Positions 35,280 to 44,324 of a DNA stretch of 64,000 bases are shown piece by piece. Numbering within the stretch: the first letter of the stretch is position 1; each line of letters begins with the position of its first letter. This DNA comes from CALOFP01 sp942492635 (GTDB lineage Bacteria; UBP6; UBA1177; CALOFP01), in the NCBI GenBank assembly GCA_942492635.1, contig CALOFP010000002.1:62001-126000 (forward strand). The letters run 5' to 3'. The translations under genes were made by a program, and so were the position numbers. The notes under the pieces are model-generated. The model was not told the origin of the DNA. It worked only from the letters and a program-made list of their open reading frames with translations, and did no database searches.

Positions 35280-36647
35280 TTAGATATGGAGAGCCCTTCC
35301 GAGTGCGTCGAGAACCGCTTCAAGGCTTGCTTCCGACAGGGTTGGATGGGGATGAATTGCACTTACGATATCCTCGGCTTTGGCCCCCATTGACATTGCA
35401 GGCAGGAACTCGCTGATGAGGTCTGTCGCTGCATGTCCCACGATGTGAACCCCAAGCAATTTGTGATCCTCTGCATCGATGATTACCTTCACGAATCCCT
35501 TGGTGTGATTGGAGGCAACCGCCTTGCCGTTTGCCGTGAATGGGAATTTTCCGATTTTAACTTCAATTCCCTTCTCTTTTGCTGCATCTTCTGTGTAGCC
35601 GACGGATGCGATCGAGGGCTGACAGTAGATGCAGCCGGGGTTGAGGTTGTAGTCGATGGCGTGATGCTCGATTCCTGCAAGGCTTTCAACTACGGATATT
35701 CCCTCATGTTCAGCTGTGTGGGCAAGCATCGGGGTAGCGATGATGTCACCGATCGCATAAACGCCCTTCACGGATGTTTCCAGATTTTCATCAACTTTGA
35801 TGAAACCCTTTTCGTCTGTGGTTATGCCGGTATTTTCAAGGCCTATTTTTTCGGTGTTCGGACTTCTGCCGATTGCACTGAGAAGGGTGTCCGCTTCGAT
35901 AGTTTTTCCGGCAGCAGTGGTCAGAACCATCTTTCCACCTACCTTTTCAACTTTTTCCACGAAGGTTTTCGTGTGGATCTTTATCTTCTTCTTTTTGAAC
36001 TCTTTTTGCAGTTCCTTCGATGAATCCTTGTCCTCGAAAGGGATTATGCGATCCATGGCCTCTACGATCTGTACCTCGGAGCCGAAGGCGTTGAAGATGT
36101 AGGCGAATTCGCAACCGATAACTCCTCCTCCGAGGATGGCTATCGATTTTGGAAGAGTGTCGAAAAAGAGAGCCTCGTCGCTCCCGACAATATCTTTTCC
36201 GTCAACCTCTATGTGTGGCAGGTTTCTTACACGGGATCCTGTGGCAATTATGATGTTGTCTGCTTCGAATTCATTTTCGGCAACAGTGACAGTTCTGTCT
36301 CCAGTGAATTTTGCCTCTCCTTTTACAAGACGGATTTTATTTTTCTTAAAAAGAAATTCCACGCCCATTCTATTCTTAACTACCGTGTTCCTTGCATGGT
36401 CTACCACCTCCTTCCAGTCGAAAGTCGGATCTGCCTTGATTCCGAAGGCGGAAGCGGATTTCGCAGATTCCAATGCCTCGGTTGCGGCTATGAGAGCCTT
36501 TGTCGGAATACATCCCCAGTTCAGGCATGTCCCGCCGAGTTCGCTCTTTTCGATGACGACAGGGTCGAGACCGAGTTGCGCCGCTCTTATTGCAGCCACG
36601 TATCCGCCAGGACCTGCACCGATAATCAAAAGTTTTACTTTTTCCAT
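35280..36647 (-). CDS. lpdA: Dihydrolipoyl dehydrogenase
   Basis: This 455-residue flavoprotein reoxidises dihydrolipoamide with NAD. It shows the FAD-binding GAGPGGYVAAIRAAQLG, redox-active disulfide GGTCLNWGCIPTKAL near 38-52, NAD-binding GGGVIGCEFA near 180 and the C-terminal HPHPTLSE active-site His/Glu. Its partner E2/E1 or glycine-cleavage proteins are not in the window, and the neighbouring kor enzyme does not need it. It overlaps the murJ end by 13 bases and is the last gene of the envelope operon. GGAGAG precedes the ATG. Confidence 0.96.
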   Translation of the reverse strand: MEKVKLLIIGAGPGGYVAAIRAAQLGLDPVVIEKSELGGTCLNWGCIPTKALIAATEALESAKSASAFGIKADPTFDWKEVVDHARNTVVKNRMGVEFLFKKNKIRLVKGEAKFTGDRTVTVAENEFEADNIIIATGSRVRNLPHIEVDGKDIVGSDEALFFDTLPKSIAILGGGVIGCEFAYIFNAFGSEVQIVEAMDRIIPFEDKDSSKELQKEFKKKKIKIHTKTFVEKVEKVGGKMVLTTAAGKTIEADTLLSAIGRSPNTEKIGLENTGITTDEKGFIKVDENLETSVKGVYAIGDIIATPMLAHTAEHEGISVVESLAGIEHHAIDYNLNPGCIYCQPSIASVGYTEDAAKEKGIEVKIGKFPFTANGKAVASNHTKGFVKVIIDAEDHKLLGVHIVGHAATDLISEFLPAMSMGAKAEDIVSAIHPHPTLSEASLEAVLDALGRALHI

Positions 36648-38224
36648 CCTGCTCTCCTTTTTAAGCTGTTTGTTATGTGGGTTATCTGTTGATCCTTAGT
36701 TATAAGCAATATCAGGAAAAGGGCTCCCGAAAAAAGGGTGAATGTTACGAGAAGGGGGAGTCCCGTCGAACCCAACTTGAAGGGTATTTTCGAGAAAATT
36801 TGAAAGATCGGTCCTTTTATGGCGCTGAGGCCGAATGAAATCAAAAGCGAGATGAAAGAAAGTTTGATGATATAAGTCGCTGTCGAGATTATGGATGGCC
36901 CCAGTCTGGTTTCCCTCTTTTTCGCAAGGAAATAGAGAAGAAGAATCGAGTTGAACAGGGCCGCTATACTTCCAGCCAGCGCTATTCCCCCACCTTTCAT
37001 GAAACCCGAGAGGGCCACAGCGAAGCCTATGTTTACGATAACGGAGATGATTCCGGCGAAAGTTGGACTCTTGGAATCCTCCATGGCGTAGAAAGCCGGC
37101 GAGATTATCCTGTTCGCTGCAACGAAAAAGAGTCCGAGAAGGTGGAAGAAGAAGGCGTTTGCTGTAATGGCAACCGATCTTGCGTCAAACTCCTTGAACC
37201 TGAATAAAAGCGTTATGATCTCCTGCGTATGGATTGCGGCGTAGAAGGTTGCTGGAATCGTTACCAGAGCGATCAGCTTGAGGGCGAAGGATAGGTGATT
37301 GCAGAAGCTGTCCCACATCTTCTTCTTGGCGTTGTCCGCCAGTTCTGTGAGAATGACTGTTCCGAGAGAGACGGCGAAAACTCCCAGCAGCAGCTCGAGA
37401 AGGCGGTTTGAAAATTGAAGTGAGGAAACCACACCTTCTCCGGCTCCAACGGCGATGACGGAGGAGGCTAGAATGTTTATCTGATATGCCGCCATGCCGA
37501 CAACGGTAGGTGCTACAAGGCGAAGAACCTTCCTTGTCCCGGGATCGCAGAAGGCTATTTTCAAGGGAACAAAACCGAATCGGTATCCCTGACGAAGTAC
37601 GAAGGGGAGTTGAAACAGGGCTTGCAGAGCTCCTCCTATGAGTACACCTGTAGCCATCGCCCTGGCAGGATTTTCCATGTATGGGGATAGAATCAGGGTT
37701 GATGATATGATTGATACGTTCAGAAGAATGGGAACGAATCCCGAAGGTCCGAAGATTCCTTTTGCATTGAGCACTCCCTGAAACAGCGCCGCGACTGAGA
37801 CGAAGGCGAGAAAGGGAAACATGAATCTAGTGAGCAGTACGGTTTCGCTGTGTGTTGCTTCAGGCAGGGATGAATAGAAAAACGAAATTATTTCAGGTGT
37901 AATAATTATTGCTGCCACAACGGTTACTGAGAGAAGAAATGTCAGGAATGTGAAGAGGGAGTTGAGGAACTCCTTTATCTTCTTACTCTCTCCTTCAAGA
38001 AGATAGCCTTTGAATGTCGGGACAAAGGCCACGGCTATGCTTCCCTCTGCAAAGAGACGTCTCAGGAGATTGGGAATCTGAAAACCTATTGCAAATGCAT
38101 CCGAAAGTCCGCTCGTACCGAGAAATGAAGCTCTGACTATTTCCCGGACAAGCCCGAGGACCCTTGAGAGCATGGTCAGTGAGATCAGTACGAGACTGTT
38201 TTTAAGTATTGAGCGCTTACCCAT
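36635..38224 (-). CDS. murJ: Lipid II flippase MurJ
   Basis: This 529-residue MATE/MOP-superfamily membrane protein has about 14 helices. MurJ hallmarks include VLGLVREIVRASFLG near residue 22 (conserved Arg), FQIPNLLRRLFAEGSIAVAFVP near 50-70 and the Arg/Asp-rich central cavity residues. It flips undecaprenyl-PP-MurNAc(pentapeptide)-GlcNAc to the periplasm for wall synthesis. ATG 38224 shares one base with the stop of the receptor-like gene upstream. Earlier in-frame codons have no ribosome-binding site. It is co-transcribed with PBP1A, which uses its product. Confidence 0.95.
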   Translation of the reverse strand: MGKRSILKNSLVLISLTMLSRVLGLVREIVRASFLGTSGLSDAFAIGFQIPNLLRRLFAEGSIAVAFVPTFKGYLLEGESKKIKEFLNSLFTFLTFLLSVTVVAAIIITPEIISFFYSSLPEATHSETVLLTRFMFPFLAFVSVAALFQGVLNAKGIFGPSGFVPILLNVSIISSTLILSPYMENPARAMATGVLIGGALQALFQLPFVLRQGYRFGFVPLKIAFCDPGTRKVLRLVAPTVVGMAAYQINILASSVIAVGAGEGVVSSLQFSNRLLELLLGVFAVSLGTVILTELADNAKKKMWDSFCNHLSFALKLIALVTIPATFYAAIHTQEIITLLFRFKEFDARSVAITANAFFFHLLGLFFVAANRIISPAFYAMEDSKSPTFAGIISVIVNIGFAVALSGFMKGGGIALAGSIAALFNSILLLYFLAKKRETRLGPSIISTATYIIKLSFISLLISFGLSAIKGPIFQIFSKIPFKLGSTGLPLLVTFTLFSGALFLILLITKDQQITHITNSLKRRAGWKK

Positions 38225-40023
38225 CAATATATCTCCCTGGTTATCTCTTCGGAAAGTGTTTGAAGCTCGTTGATGGTGTGAGCAAGGTTGTTGTGCCACT
38301 CCTGCATGTTGTTCATCAGCTGCAGGGATTGCTTGCTTTTGGATATGTTAGACTGGAAGAGATCCCTGTTGAAATTTACGATGTAGCGATAGTAGAGTTC
38401 TATTGTCTGGTTCAGAACGTCTACGCCCTTTTCAGCAGTGGATGATGCTGTTTTCTCCCTCTCTTCAGCACTGTTTCTCAAGGTTTCGATTTCCTTGATC
38501 AGTTCTTCAGTCAGCTCCTTCGTGTCGTTGAAGTTGCCTGTTACGGGCCTGAACTGAATCTCTCCCGCGGAAAGAGATATGGCGTCCACAAAATCCCTGA
38601 AACTTGCAAGGGTCACACGGTATGAGTGGTGAACTCCGTCGATATCGTCAATATTTACCGGGTCACCTGCATCCACTCTTTTTCTTAGAGCTCCGGTCTT
38701 TTCCATGAATGCCTTGTAGCTTTGTGAGATGAGAAGACGGTTCTTCATGGCCAAAACCTTTATGTCATCAAGGTTCTTTTCAAGAGCTCCACATATTTGC
38801 TGCAGCTCCTCTGAACCCTCTCCTGCCCTGACCGAAGAGCGGTAGACGCCCTTCAGCTTATGAAGTATTCTCTCCTTCTCGTGAAGAGATGCAAGGTCGG
38901 AAATTTGTGAAGGAAGCTGGGTTACGAAATTCTGGATCGTCTCCTTCTTGTCCCATATGGTGGATAGTTCGTCGGCCAGAGATATGATTTCAGATGTTTC
39001 CCTTTCCAATGCCGGAAGGTCGGAATGAAATGAAATCACAGGGAAAATACCGTGGTTCTGAACCTTGTCCACAGACTGAAGACAGTCCCAAAGTTTTTCG
39101 CGCTGTATCTCCACAAAGTTTCTGATTCGAGATGAGAGGGTCTGAATGGTGTGTTCCAGCTTGAGTCGCTGAGTTGAAAGTTCCTTCAGTTCACGGGTCG
39201 AACTGTCCACACGAACAAGAAGATCCCTGTTCTGCTTTTCAAGAAGCTGCATCTTTTCGTCCGAAATGGAAATTCTTTTGAGAAGGTCGTTGTTTTCATT
39301 GAACAGTCCGACGATCTTAATGATCTCATCCCTGAACGGGTTGTCCAGCGAGAAGTTGGCCGCACGGTTGTTGAAAATATCGTCGATACAGATTGATAGT
39401 TTTCTTTTTTCCTCATCTATTCGGTAAGTGCTGACGATGTTGAAGAGAAACGAGATCAGCATTACTGTGCCCGATACGATCCAGCCGATGGTCATTGCAA
39501 AGTTGTTTTGCCGGATTTGTGCGTAGCTGTTGTTCTTTATAAATCCGAATGTGTAGGCATTGTTTCTCGAAACCTTCCCTGGAAGAATGTTTCTCGCGGG
39601 TATCTCCCTGCGATGAACATAGTATATTATCGAATTTTCCTTTCCGGGCCTGGAGAATGAGCCCTTCATCGGAGCAGGGTTTGAGAGAATTTCAGAAAGG
39701 GTGCTTTGAACGTTTTTTTCTACCAGATCGTCCTTGAACCTGGACAGGAGGAACCTGCTCCCGCCTTTCCTTTCGACAAATATTCCCTCAACATCGAAAA
39801 ATGCTGGGTCGTTGAGGTATGAGTCTATCTTTTTTTCCAGCTCATCCCGGTTGGCAAGCGATATGTCGACAAGCATGTTCTCCTTCATGTTCTGGAGTAC
39901 GATGCTGTCCTTTATACGGTTCTGGCTGTCGAAGTAGGAGGCAAATGTTCCGCTTGCGATTACGTATCCGGTCAGGCCACCCAGAATGGCAAGCAAAAGT
40001 GTGATGATGCCGCTCTTTCTCAT
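38224..40023 (-). CDS. Two-TM receptor-like protein with long coiled-coil output, novel type
   Basis: I do not recognise a named family for this 599-residue protein. A membrane helix at ~6-28, a periplasmic domain of ~145 residues, a second helix at ~178-200 and a HAMP-like linker (~205-255: STYRIDEEKRKLSI, DEIIKIVGLF) are followed by ~340 residues of helical coiled coil (LEKQNRDLLVRVDSSTRELKE region, then long helices to the end). No HisKA, HATPase, GGDEF, EAL, HD or MCP signalling hairpin is visible. The topology is that of a transmembrane signal transducer. It overlaps the binding-protein gene by four bases and murJ by one, suggesting a sensor for envelope synthesis. Confidence 0.75.
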   Translation of the reverse strand: MRKSGIITLLLAILGGLTGYVIASGTFASYFDSQNRIKDSIVLQNMKENMLVDISLANRDELEKKIDSYLNDPAFFDVEGIFVERKGGSRFLLSRFKDDLVEKNVQSTLSEILSNPAPMKGSFSRPGKENSIIYYVHRREIPARNILPGKVSRNNAYTFGFIKNNSYAQIRQNNFAMTIGWIVSGTVMLISFLFNIVSTYRIDEEKRKLSICIDDIFNNRAANFSLDNPFRDEIIKIVGLFNENNDLLKRISISDEKMQLLEKQNRDLLVRVDSSTRELKELSTQRLKLEHTIQTLSSRIRNFVEIQREKLWDCLQSVDKVQNHGIFPVISFHSDLPALERETSEIISLADELSTIWDKKETIQNFVTQLPSQISDLASLHEKERILHKLKGVYRSSVRAGEGSEELQQICGALEKNLDDIKVLAMKNRLLISQSYKAFMEKTGALRKRVDAGDPVNIDDIDGVHHSYRVTLASFRDFVDAISLSAGEIQFRPVTGNFNDTKELTEELIKEIETLRNSAEEREKTASSTAEKGVDVLNQTIELYYRYIVNFNRDLFQSNISKSKQSLQLMNNMQEWHNNLAHTINELQTLSEEITREIY

Positions 40024-40922
40024 AGGTTGGATACCTTTTTCAGTTTGTAACCCCTGTTTGTTATTGAAATATTAGCCTCATTAAGCAGTTTCTCGTTCAC
40101 GTAGAGAAAGTGCTCCGGCATAACAATTTTTTCGGGAATTTGACGAAACCTGATCTTCTGAATCTGAATGAGAAGTGCCTGTATATAGCTCATTGACGGG
40201 ATGTGATAGTTCATTAAAAATCCGTAACGGGCATACTCTTTCCGAAATCCGAAAAATACCACCTGACGGTTGATTGTTTCCTTGATGAATTTGCGGATAA
40301 CACCTGGCGAGTACTCGAGAAGGTTGTCTTCCGGCATTACGAAAAGCGTAGGGTCTCCCGAAGCCGATCTTTTTTTAAGAGCTGAAAAGATTTGACTTCC
40401 CTCGGAAATGTTCTCGACAAAGATATTTCGTCTGTCGATGAACTCCTTTTTGCTGACCGGAATGTTCGGGGTGGAGAAAAAGACAACACTCTTAACTCCC
40501 GAGAGGTGCGATTCGATAAGGTTCAGCTTTGCATCCGCCGTGAGAAAAGGGGATATGTAAAAGAAGTTCGGCCGTTCGGGTCTGCTTTTCTCGTTGAAAA
40601 ATAGAGAGATCAGAACAAATTTCTTATGCCGGAGTTTGAAAAAGAGTCTAACAGGGGTGTTCCCTATGGTGACAACTATCGGAGGCAACTCTTCGCTGAT
40701 TGCTGCAAGTCGTTTGGGGTTGCTGAGGTCGCTTTTTTCAACGGCATGAATACGTTCGACTTTTCCTCTGAAACTTCTCTTGAGCTTTTCTATGAAGTCG
40801 GTCGAGAACTCTCTGTAACTGCTGTCGTAGAAAATCGATATGGCGATCTTCTCCTTTGTTTCATTCGCTTCAATGGATATTGTTAAAAGAAGCAGTGTTA
40901 AAAGGAGCGTCACCTTTCGCAA
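40020..40922 (-). CDS. Periplasmic binding-protein-like (ABC_sub_bind-type) protein
   Basis: This 300-residue exported protein has a signal peptide (LLLTLLLLTISIEA). The body resembles PF04392-type periplasmic substrate-binding proteins: IAISIFYDSSY at the first strand, ELPPIVVTIGNTPVRLF near 80-95, KSVVFFSTPN near 145 and VIRKFIKETINRQVVFFGF near 210-230. No ABC permease or ATPase is present, so it is likely a ligand sensor for the receptor encoded next (overlap ATGA). The start is TTG 40922 following AAGGGA in the PBP1A gene end. Ligand unknown. The family call is moderate. Confidence 0.72.
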   Translation of the reverse strand: MRKVTLLLTLLLLTISIEANETKEKIAISIFYDSSYREFSTDFIEKLKRSFRGKVERIHAVEKSDLSNPKRLAAISEELPPIVVTIGNTPVRLFFKLRHKKFVLISLFFNEKSRPERPNFFYISPFLTADAKLNLIESHLSGVKSVVFFSTPNIPVSKKEFIDRRNIFVENISEGSQIFSALKKRSASGDPTLFVMPEDNLLEYSPGVIRKFIKETINRQVVFFGFRKEYARYGFLMNYHIPSMSYIQALLIQIQKIRFRQIPEKIVMPEHFLYVNEKLLNEANISITNRGYKLKKVSNL

Positions 40923-40923
40923 A

Positions 40924-43494
40924 TCAGAACAGTCCCTTTACTACGTCGTTGGGATCTATGATGTCTTCCTTTTCTTCTTCCGCTTTTGGTTCGGTTCCCT
41001 TTGTGAAGAACATGGGAACTCCTGATTCTGATGGGCTTCCATTATTCTTGTCGACCCGCATCATGACGACATTTTCGGGTTTTGGAAATTCACTTTTCGG
41101 AAAATTCCAAAGATAGCGCTGCATGAAGTCCTTCCAGATTGGTAGTGCCGCCTTTCCTCCGTATTCTCCTCTTCCCAGAGAGTTTGAGGGGAGGTCGTTC
41201 CCGACCCATACACCCGTTACTATCTCCGGTGAGAAGCCGATAAACCATGCGTCGACGTAGTCGTTCGTTGTTCCTGTTTTTCCGCCGATATGGCGTTTTA
41301 TGGATGCAGCCTGAGCTCCTGTTCCGTGTTGGACGGCGTCTTCAAGAATTTTTGTCATGATGTAGGCCGACTCTTCCGACAGGTTGTGCTCCTCCTTTCT
41401 TCCGCAGAAGTGAAGCAGGCGTGAAATTTTCTCCGGGCATGTAAGGAAGGGGTCGTAGTAGACGGTGTTGTCCTCTATGAGGTTTCCGTTTTTGTCGTAG
41501 ATTGTTCTGATATTCGTTGTGTGGGGTTTCATCCCTCTGTTTGGAAAGTGGGCGTATGCATCGGTTATCTCATCCATCGTAAGTTCGCTGGATCCGAGAA
41601 CACTGCCGAGCTCTCTTTTTATCGGGCTGTGAATTCCCAGCTTTTTCAATCCATTTATTCCATTTGCGATTCCTATGTCCTTGAGAATGTGCTGTGACGG
41701 CAGATTCATCGAGTGAACAAGGGCCTCACGGAATGTAGTTTTTCCACCGACCTGCCATACATCGTGATTCATGGCCATGTGGCCTGTAGAGGGAATGATT
41801 TCGTTGCTTACCCGGGAGGCTGATGTGTAGTCGTACTTATCCAGAGCTACGGCAAAGAACAGGGGCTTTATCGCAGACCCCGGCTGGCGGATTGACTGGG
41901 TTGTGCGGTCTAGTTCGCTCTGTTCGAAGTCGTTTCCTCCCATTAGCGCGAGAACGTATCCGGAATAAGGATCCTTGACGATGATGGCTCCCTGGGAGCG
42001 GGGTTTCTGTTCCAGAACAAACCGGAATTTTTTCGGAAGAGGCTTGTCGAATCTCCTGTGGTCGTACGGATCTCTTGTCCCAGGGTTGTCCGTGGCGTGA
42101 ACCATGATTACATCGCCCGGAGCTAGAACGTCCGAAACCCGATTGACCGGGGAATAACCGCCTTCGGGCTTGTAGGGTTTTGCCCACCAGATATCTTCGA
42201 GGTAGAGAGGTGCAACAACATCTCCTACTCGGACAGTGGCCCTTTTGTCTCCGGATTTTGTGACCACACCCTGATAGAACTTGCCTCTCATGATGTTTTC
42301 GGATGAGACTTTCCCGAACTCTTCCCTGTGCTTTTTCAAATAGGCATCAAGTTCTTTTTTGATGTTGATCCGGTATAGTGGTCCGGAGTATCCCTGCCTG
42401 ACAGTGAGTGCCCTCATGCCCATGAACATCGCCTCGTGGGCAAAGCGGGTTGCCCTCATGTCGACGGTTGTGTAGACAGTGAGTCCCCTCCGGTAGAGCA
42501 TCTGATTCCGGTAACACCTCTGAAAGCAGCGGAGCTTCTCCTTTTCGTTCTTCTTTTGCCTGCAGAGGTAACGATCCTTCCGTTTCATGCGCTCCGCTTC
42601 TTCAGTGTATACATCATACTCAGCTTCGAAATCCACACCCGTGTAGACGATATCGTTCTGCAGATACCTACGGATTTTTTCCGAGAAGTATGGAGCCTTG
42701 TCCAGAAATAGCTCCTTCTGTGGATTGACTTTTATCGGCTTTTTCTTCGCCTCAAGGTACTCTTTCTCAGAGATGAATTTCTCCTCGAACATTCTCTTCA
42801 GCACGTAGTTTCGTCTTCGAAGAGTTTTTTTCGGATTGACGAGAGGTGAGGCCTGTCCTGGAAATTTTGGAAGTCCTGCGAGTATGGCCATTTCATCAAT
42901 CGAGAGTTCCCAGACATGTTTGCTGAAGTATGTTCGGGATGCGGTCTCAACGCCATAGGAGCCGCTTCCCAGATAGATTTCGTTGAGGTAGAGATAGAGG
43001 ATCTCTTCCTTTTTCAGATGTTTTTCCAGCTCAATTGCGAGAACGATGTCCCGGATCTTCCTTTTGACGGTTCGTTCCTTGGAGGGAAGAAATGCTTTTG
43101 CTAGCTGCTGGGTTATGGTGCTTCCACCCTGCTTTACTCCGGTGAGAGCCCAACGGACGGCTGCCTTGGCCATAGCCAGAAAGTTTACTCCGCTGTGGGT
43201 GTAGAATTCCGAATCCTCTCCGGCGACGAAGGCCTGTTTGAGAAGCTTGGGAATCTTGTTTACCGGAACGATGTTTCTTTTATTGTCATCGTAAAACTCG
43301 GCGATCAGCTCACCGTCGTATGAGTAAACCTTGGTGCCGGCATCCGGTTTGTAGTCGGCGATCGTGTCGATTTTCGGTATTTGACCCTTTATGTAGGCGT
43401 AGCCGGCAAGGAGGCCGGCAGTAGAGAGGATTGACACGATTAATCCCGAAATAAGAAGAATTTTAAATATCTTCCTTTTTAGAAATTTTTTCAT
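40924..43494 (-). CDS. mrcA: Penicillin-binding protein 1A (bifunctional glycosyltransferase/transpeptidase)
   Basis: This 856-residue inner-membrane protein has one N-terminal helix, a GT51 domain (EDSEFYTHSGVN with catalytic Glu, KQGGSTITQQLAK, RKIRDIVLAIELEKHL, LNEIYLG) and a transpeptidase domain (PGSAIKP with catalytic Ser near 538, HSMN, GGKTGTTNDYVDAWFIGF). An inserted OB-like region lies between them, as in class A PBP1A. It polymerises lipid II and cross-links peptidoglycan. Its ATG overlaps the rppH stop by four bases. MurJ and the unknown sensor pair follow. The name ponA is equally used. Confidence 0.96.
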   Translation of the reverse strand: MKKFLKRKIFKILLISGLIVSILSTAGLLAGYAYIKGQIPKIDTIADYKPDAGTKVYSYDGELIAEFYDDNKRNIVPVNKIPKLLKQAFVAGEDSEFYTHSGVNFLAMAKAAVRWALTGVKQGGSTITQQLAKAFLPSKERTVKRKIRDIVLAIELEKHLKKEEILYLYLNEIYLGSGSYGVETASRTYFSKHVWELSIDEMAILAGLPKFPGQASPLVNPKKTLRRRNYVLKRMFEEKFISEKEYLEAKKKPIKVNPQKELFLDKAPYFSEKIRRYLQNDIVYTGVDFEAEYDVYTEEAERMKRKDRYLCRQKKNEKEKLRCFQRCYRNQMLYRRGLTVYTTVDMRATRFAHEAMFMGMRALTVRQGYSGPLYRINIKKELDAYLKKHREEFGKVSSENIMRGKFYQGVVTKSGDKRATVRVGDVVAPLYLEDIWWAKPYKPEGGYSPVNRVSDVLAPGDVIMVHATDNPGTRDPYDHRRFDKPLPKKFRFVLEQKPRSQGAIIVKDPYSGYVLALMGGNDFEQSELDRTTQSIRQPGSAIKPLFFAVALDKYDYTSASRVSNEIIPSTGHMAMNHDVWQVGGKTTFREALVHSMNLPSQHILKDIGIANGINGLKKLGIHSPIKRELGSVLGSSELTMDEITDAYAHFPNRGMKPHTTNIRTIYDKNGNLIEDNTVYYDPFLTCPEKISRLLHFCGRKEEHNLSEESAYIMTKILEDAVQHGTGAQAASIKRHIGGKTGTTNDYVDAWFIGFSPEIVTGVWVGNDLPSNSLGRGEYGGKAALPIWKDFMQRYLWNFPKSEFPKPENVVMMRVDKNNGSPSESGVPMFFTKGTEPKAEEEKEDIIDPNDVVKGLF

Positions 43495-43940
43495 TGTTCT
43501 TTCTCTCCGAAAAGCTGATGAAAGGCCTCTATGTAGGCGGCTTTTTTAAACTCTACTATCATTTCGAGGACTGTTTTTCTGGGAACCCATCTGAAATGAC
43601 TGAATTCATCGGATTCGCGAGGCCGGACATCTTCCTTGAGAAGCAGATGGAAGTAGCGCTGCTGCTGGCCGTCGAAAGATTTGCCGTCATTTCTTTTCCA
43701 CGAAACGGTTCGGGGGAAAAGGTAGTTTATTGGTTCTGTTACGGCAGATAGAACCACATTATCGGCCTCTATGCCGGTCTCTTCAAAAAGTTCACGCCAC
43801 ATGGCCTCTTCAGGAGTTTCCCCCTCGTCAACACCTCCCTGCGGAAGTTGCCAGGCTCCATCCATATCCCTGCGTTCTCCGACAAGAATCAGTCCGTCCC
43901 TGTTTTCAATGACAACAGCGACGTTTTCCCTCAGTTTCAC
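43491..43940 (-). CDS. rppH: RNA pyrophosphohydrolase (Nudix)
   Basis: This protein of about 149 residues converts 5'-triphosphate RNA to monophosphate, triggering decay. The Nudix box GGVDEGETPEEAMWRELFEETGI is intact, preceded by AWQLPQG and followed by YLFPRTVSWKRNDGKSFDGQQQRYF, which is RppH-like. GTG 43940 begins just after the queD stop with GAGG six bases upstream; an ATG at 43988 would overlap queD by 47 bases and has weaker support. A role in Ap4A hydrolysis is an alternative within the family. Confidence 0.9.
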   Translation of the reverse strand: MKLRENVAVVIENRDGLILVGERRDMDGAWQLPQGGVDEGETPEEAMWRELFEETGIEADNVVLSAVTEPINYLFPRTVSWKRNDGKSFDGQQQRYFHLLLKEDVRPRESDEFSHFRWVPRKTVLEMIVEFKKAAYIEAFHQLFGEKEQ

Positions 43941-43941
43941 C

Positions 43942-44319
43942 TTAAACCTCGACGGAAGCGCACGACTTTTCCGATTCCCATACGTCAACCTGACTCACAT
44001 AGAGATCGTTTCTGATCTCCTTGACCGATCTGTCCGCCTCCTCGAGTATGAAAAGAGATATGTTTTCAGCCGTAGGGTTGATTTTGTCGAAAGGGGACAC
44101 TTCATTTATGTCGTGGTGGTCAAGCCGGTCCAGGATCATGTTGATAATCTTATCCAGCAGTTTGAAATCGATAACGAATCCGTCGCTGTCAAGTGCTCCG
44201 GAGGATACGCTCACTCTGACTCTCCAGTTGTGACCGTGAATATTCTCGCATTTTCCGTTGTAGTTTCTCAAATGATGTGCCGCAGAGAAAAAGGCTTCCC
44301 GATATACAGTGTGCTTCAT
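43942..44319 (-). CDS. queD: 6-carboxy-5,6,7,8-tetrahydropterin synthase (QueD)
   Basis: This 125-residue enzyme of queuosine (preQ0) biosynthesis has zinc-binding His in FSAAHHLRNY and IHGHNW, the catalytic Cys in GKCENIHGH, DFKLLDKIINMIL and PTAENISLFI. It makes carboxytetrahydropterin from dihydroneopterin triphosphate. QueC and QueE are absent from the window, so queD is separated from its pathway. AGAGG precedes the ATG. It lies five bases after the cyclophilin stop. Confidence 0.93.
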   Translation of the reverse strand: MKHTVYREAFFSAAHHLRNYNGKCENIHGHNWRVRVSVSSGALDSDGFVIDFKLLDKIINMILDRLDHHDINEVSPFDKINPTAENISLFILEEADRSVKEIRNDLYVSQVDVWESEKSCASVEV

Positions 44320-44324
44320 GGTGA

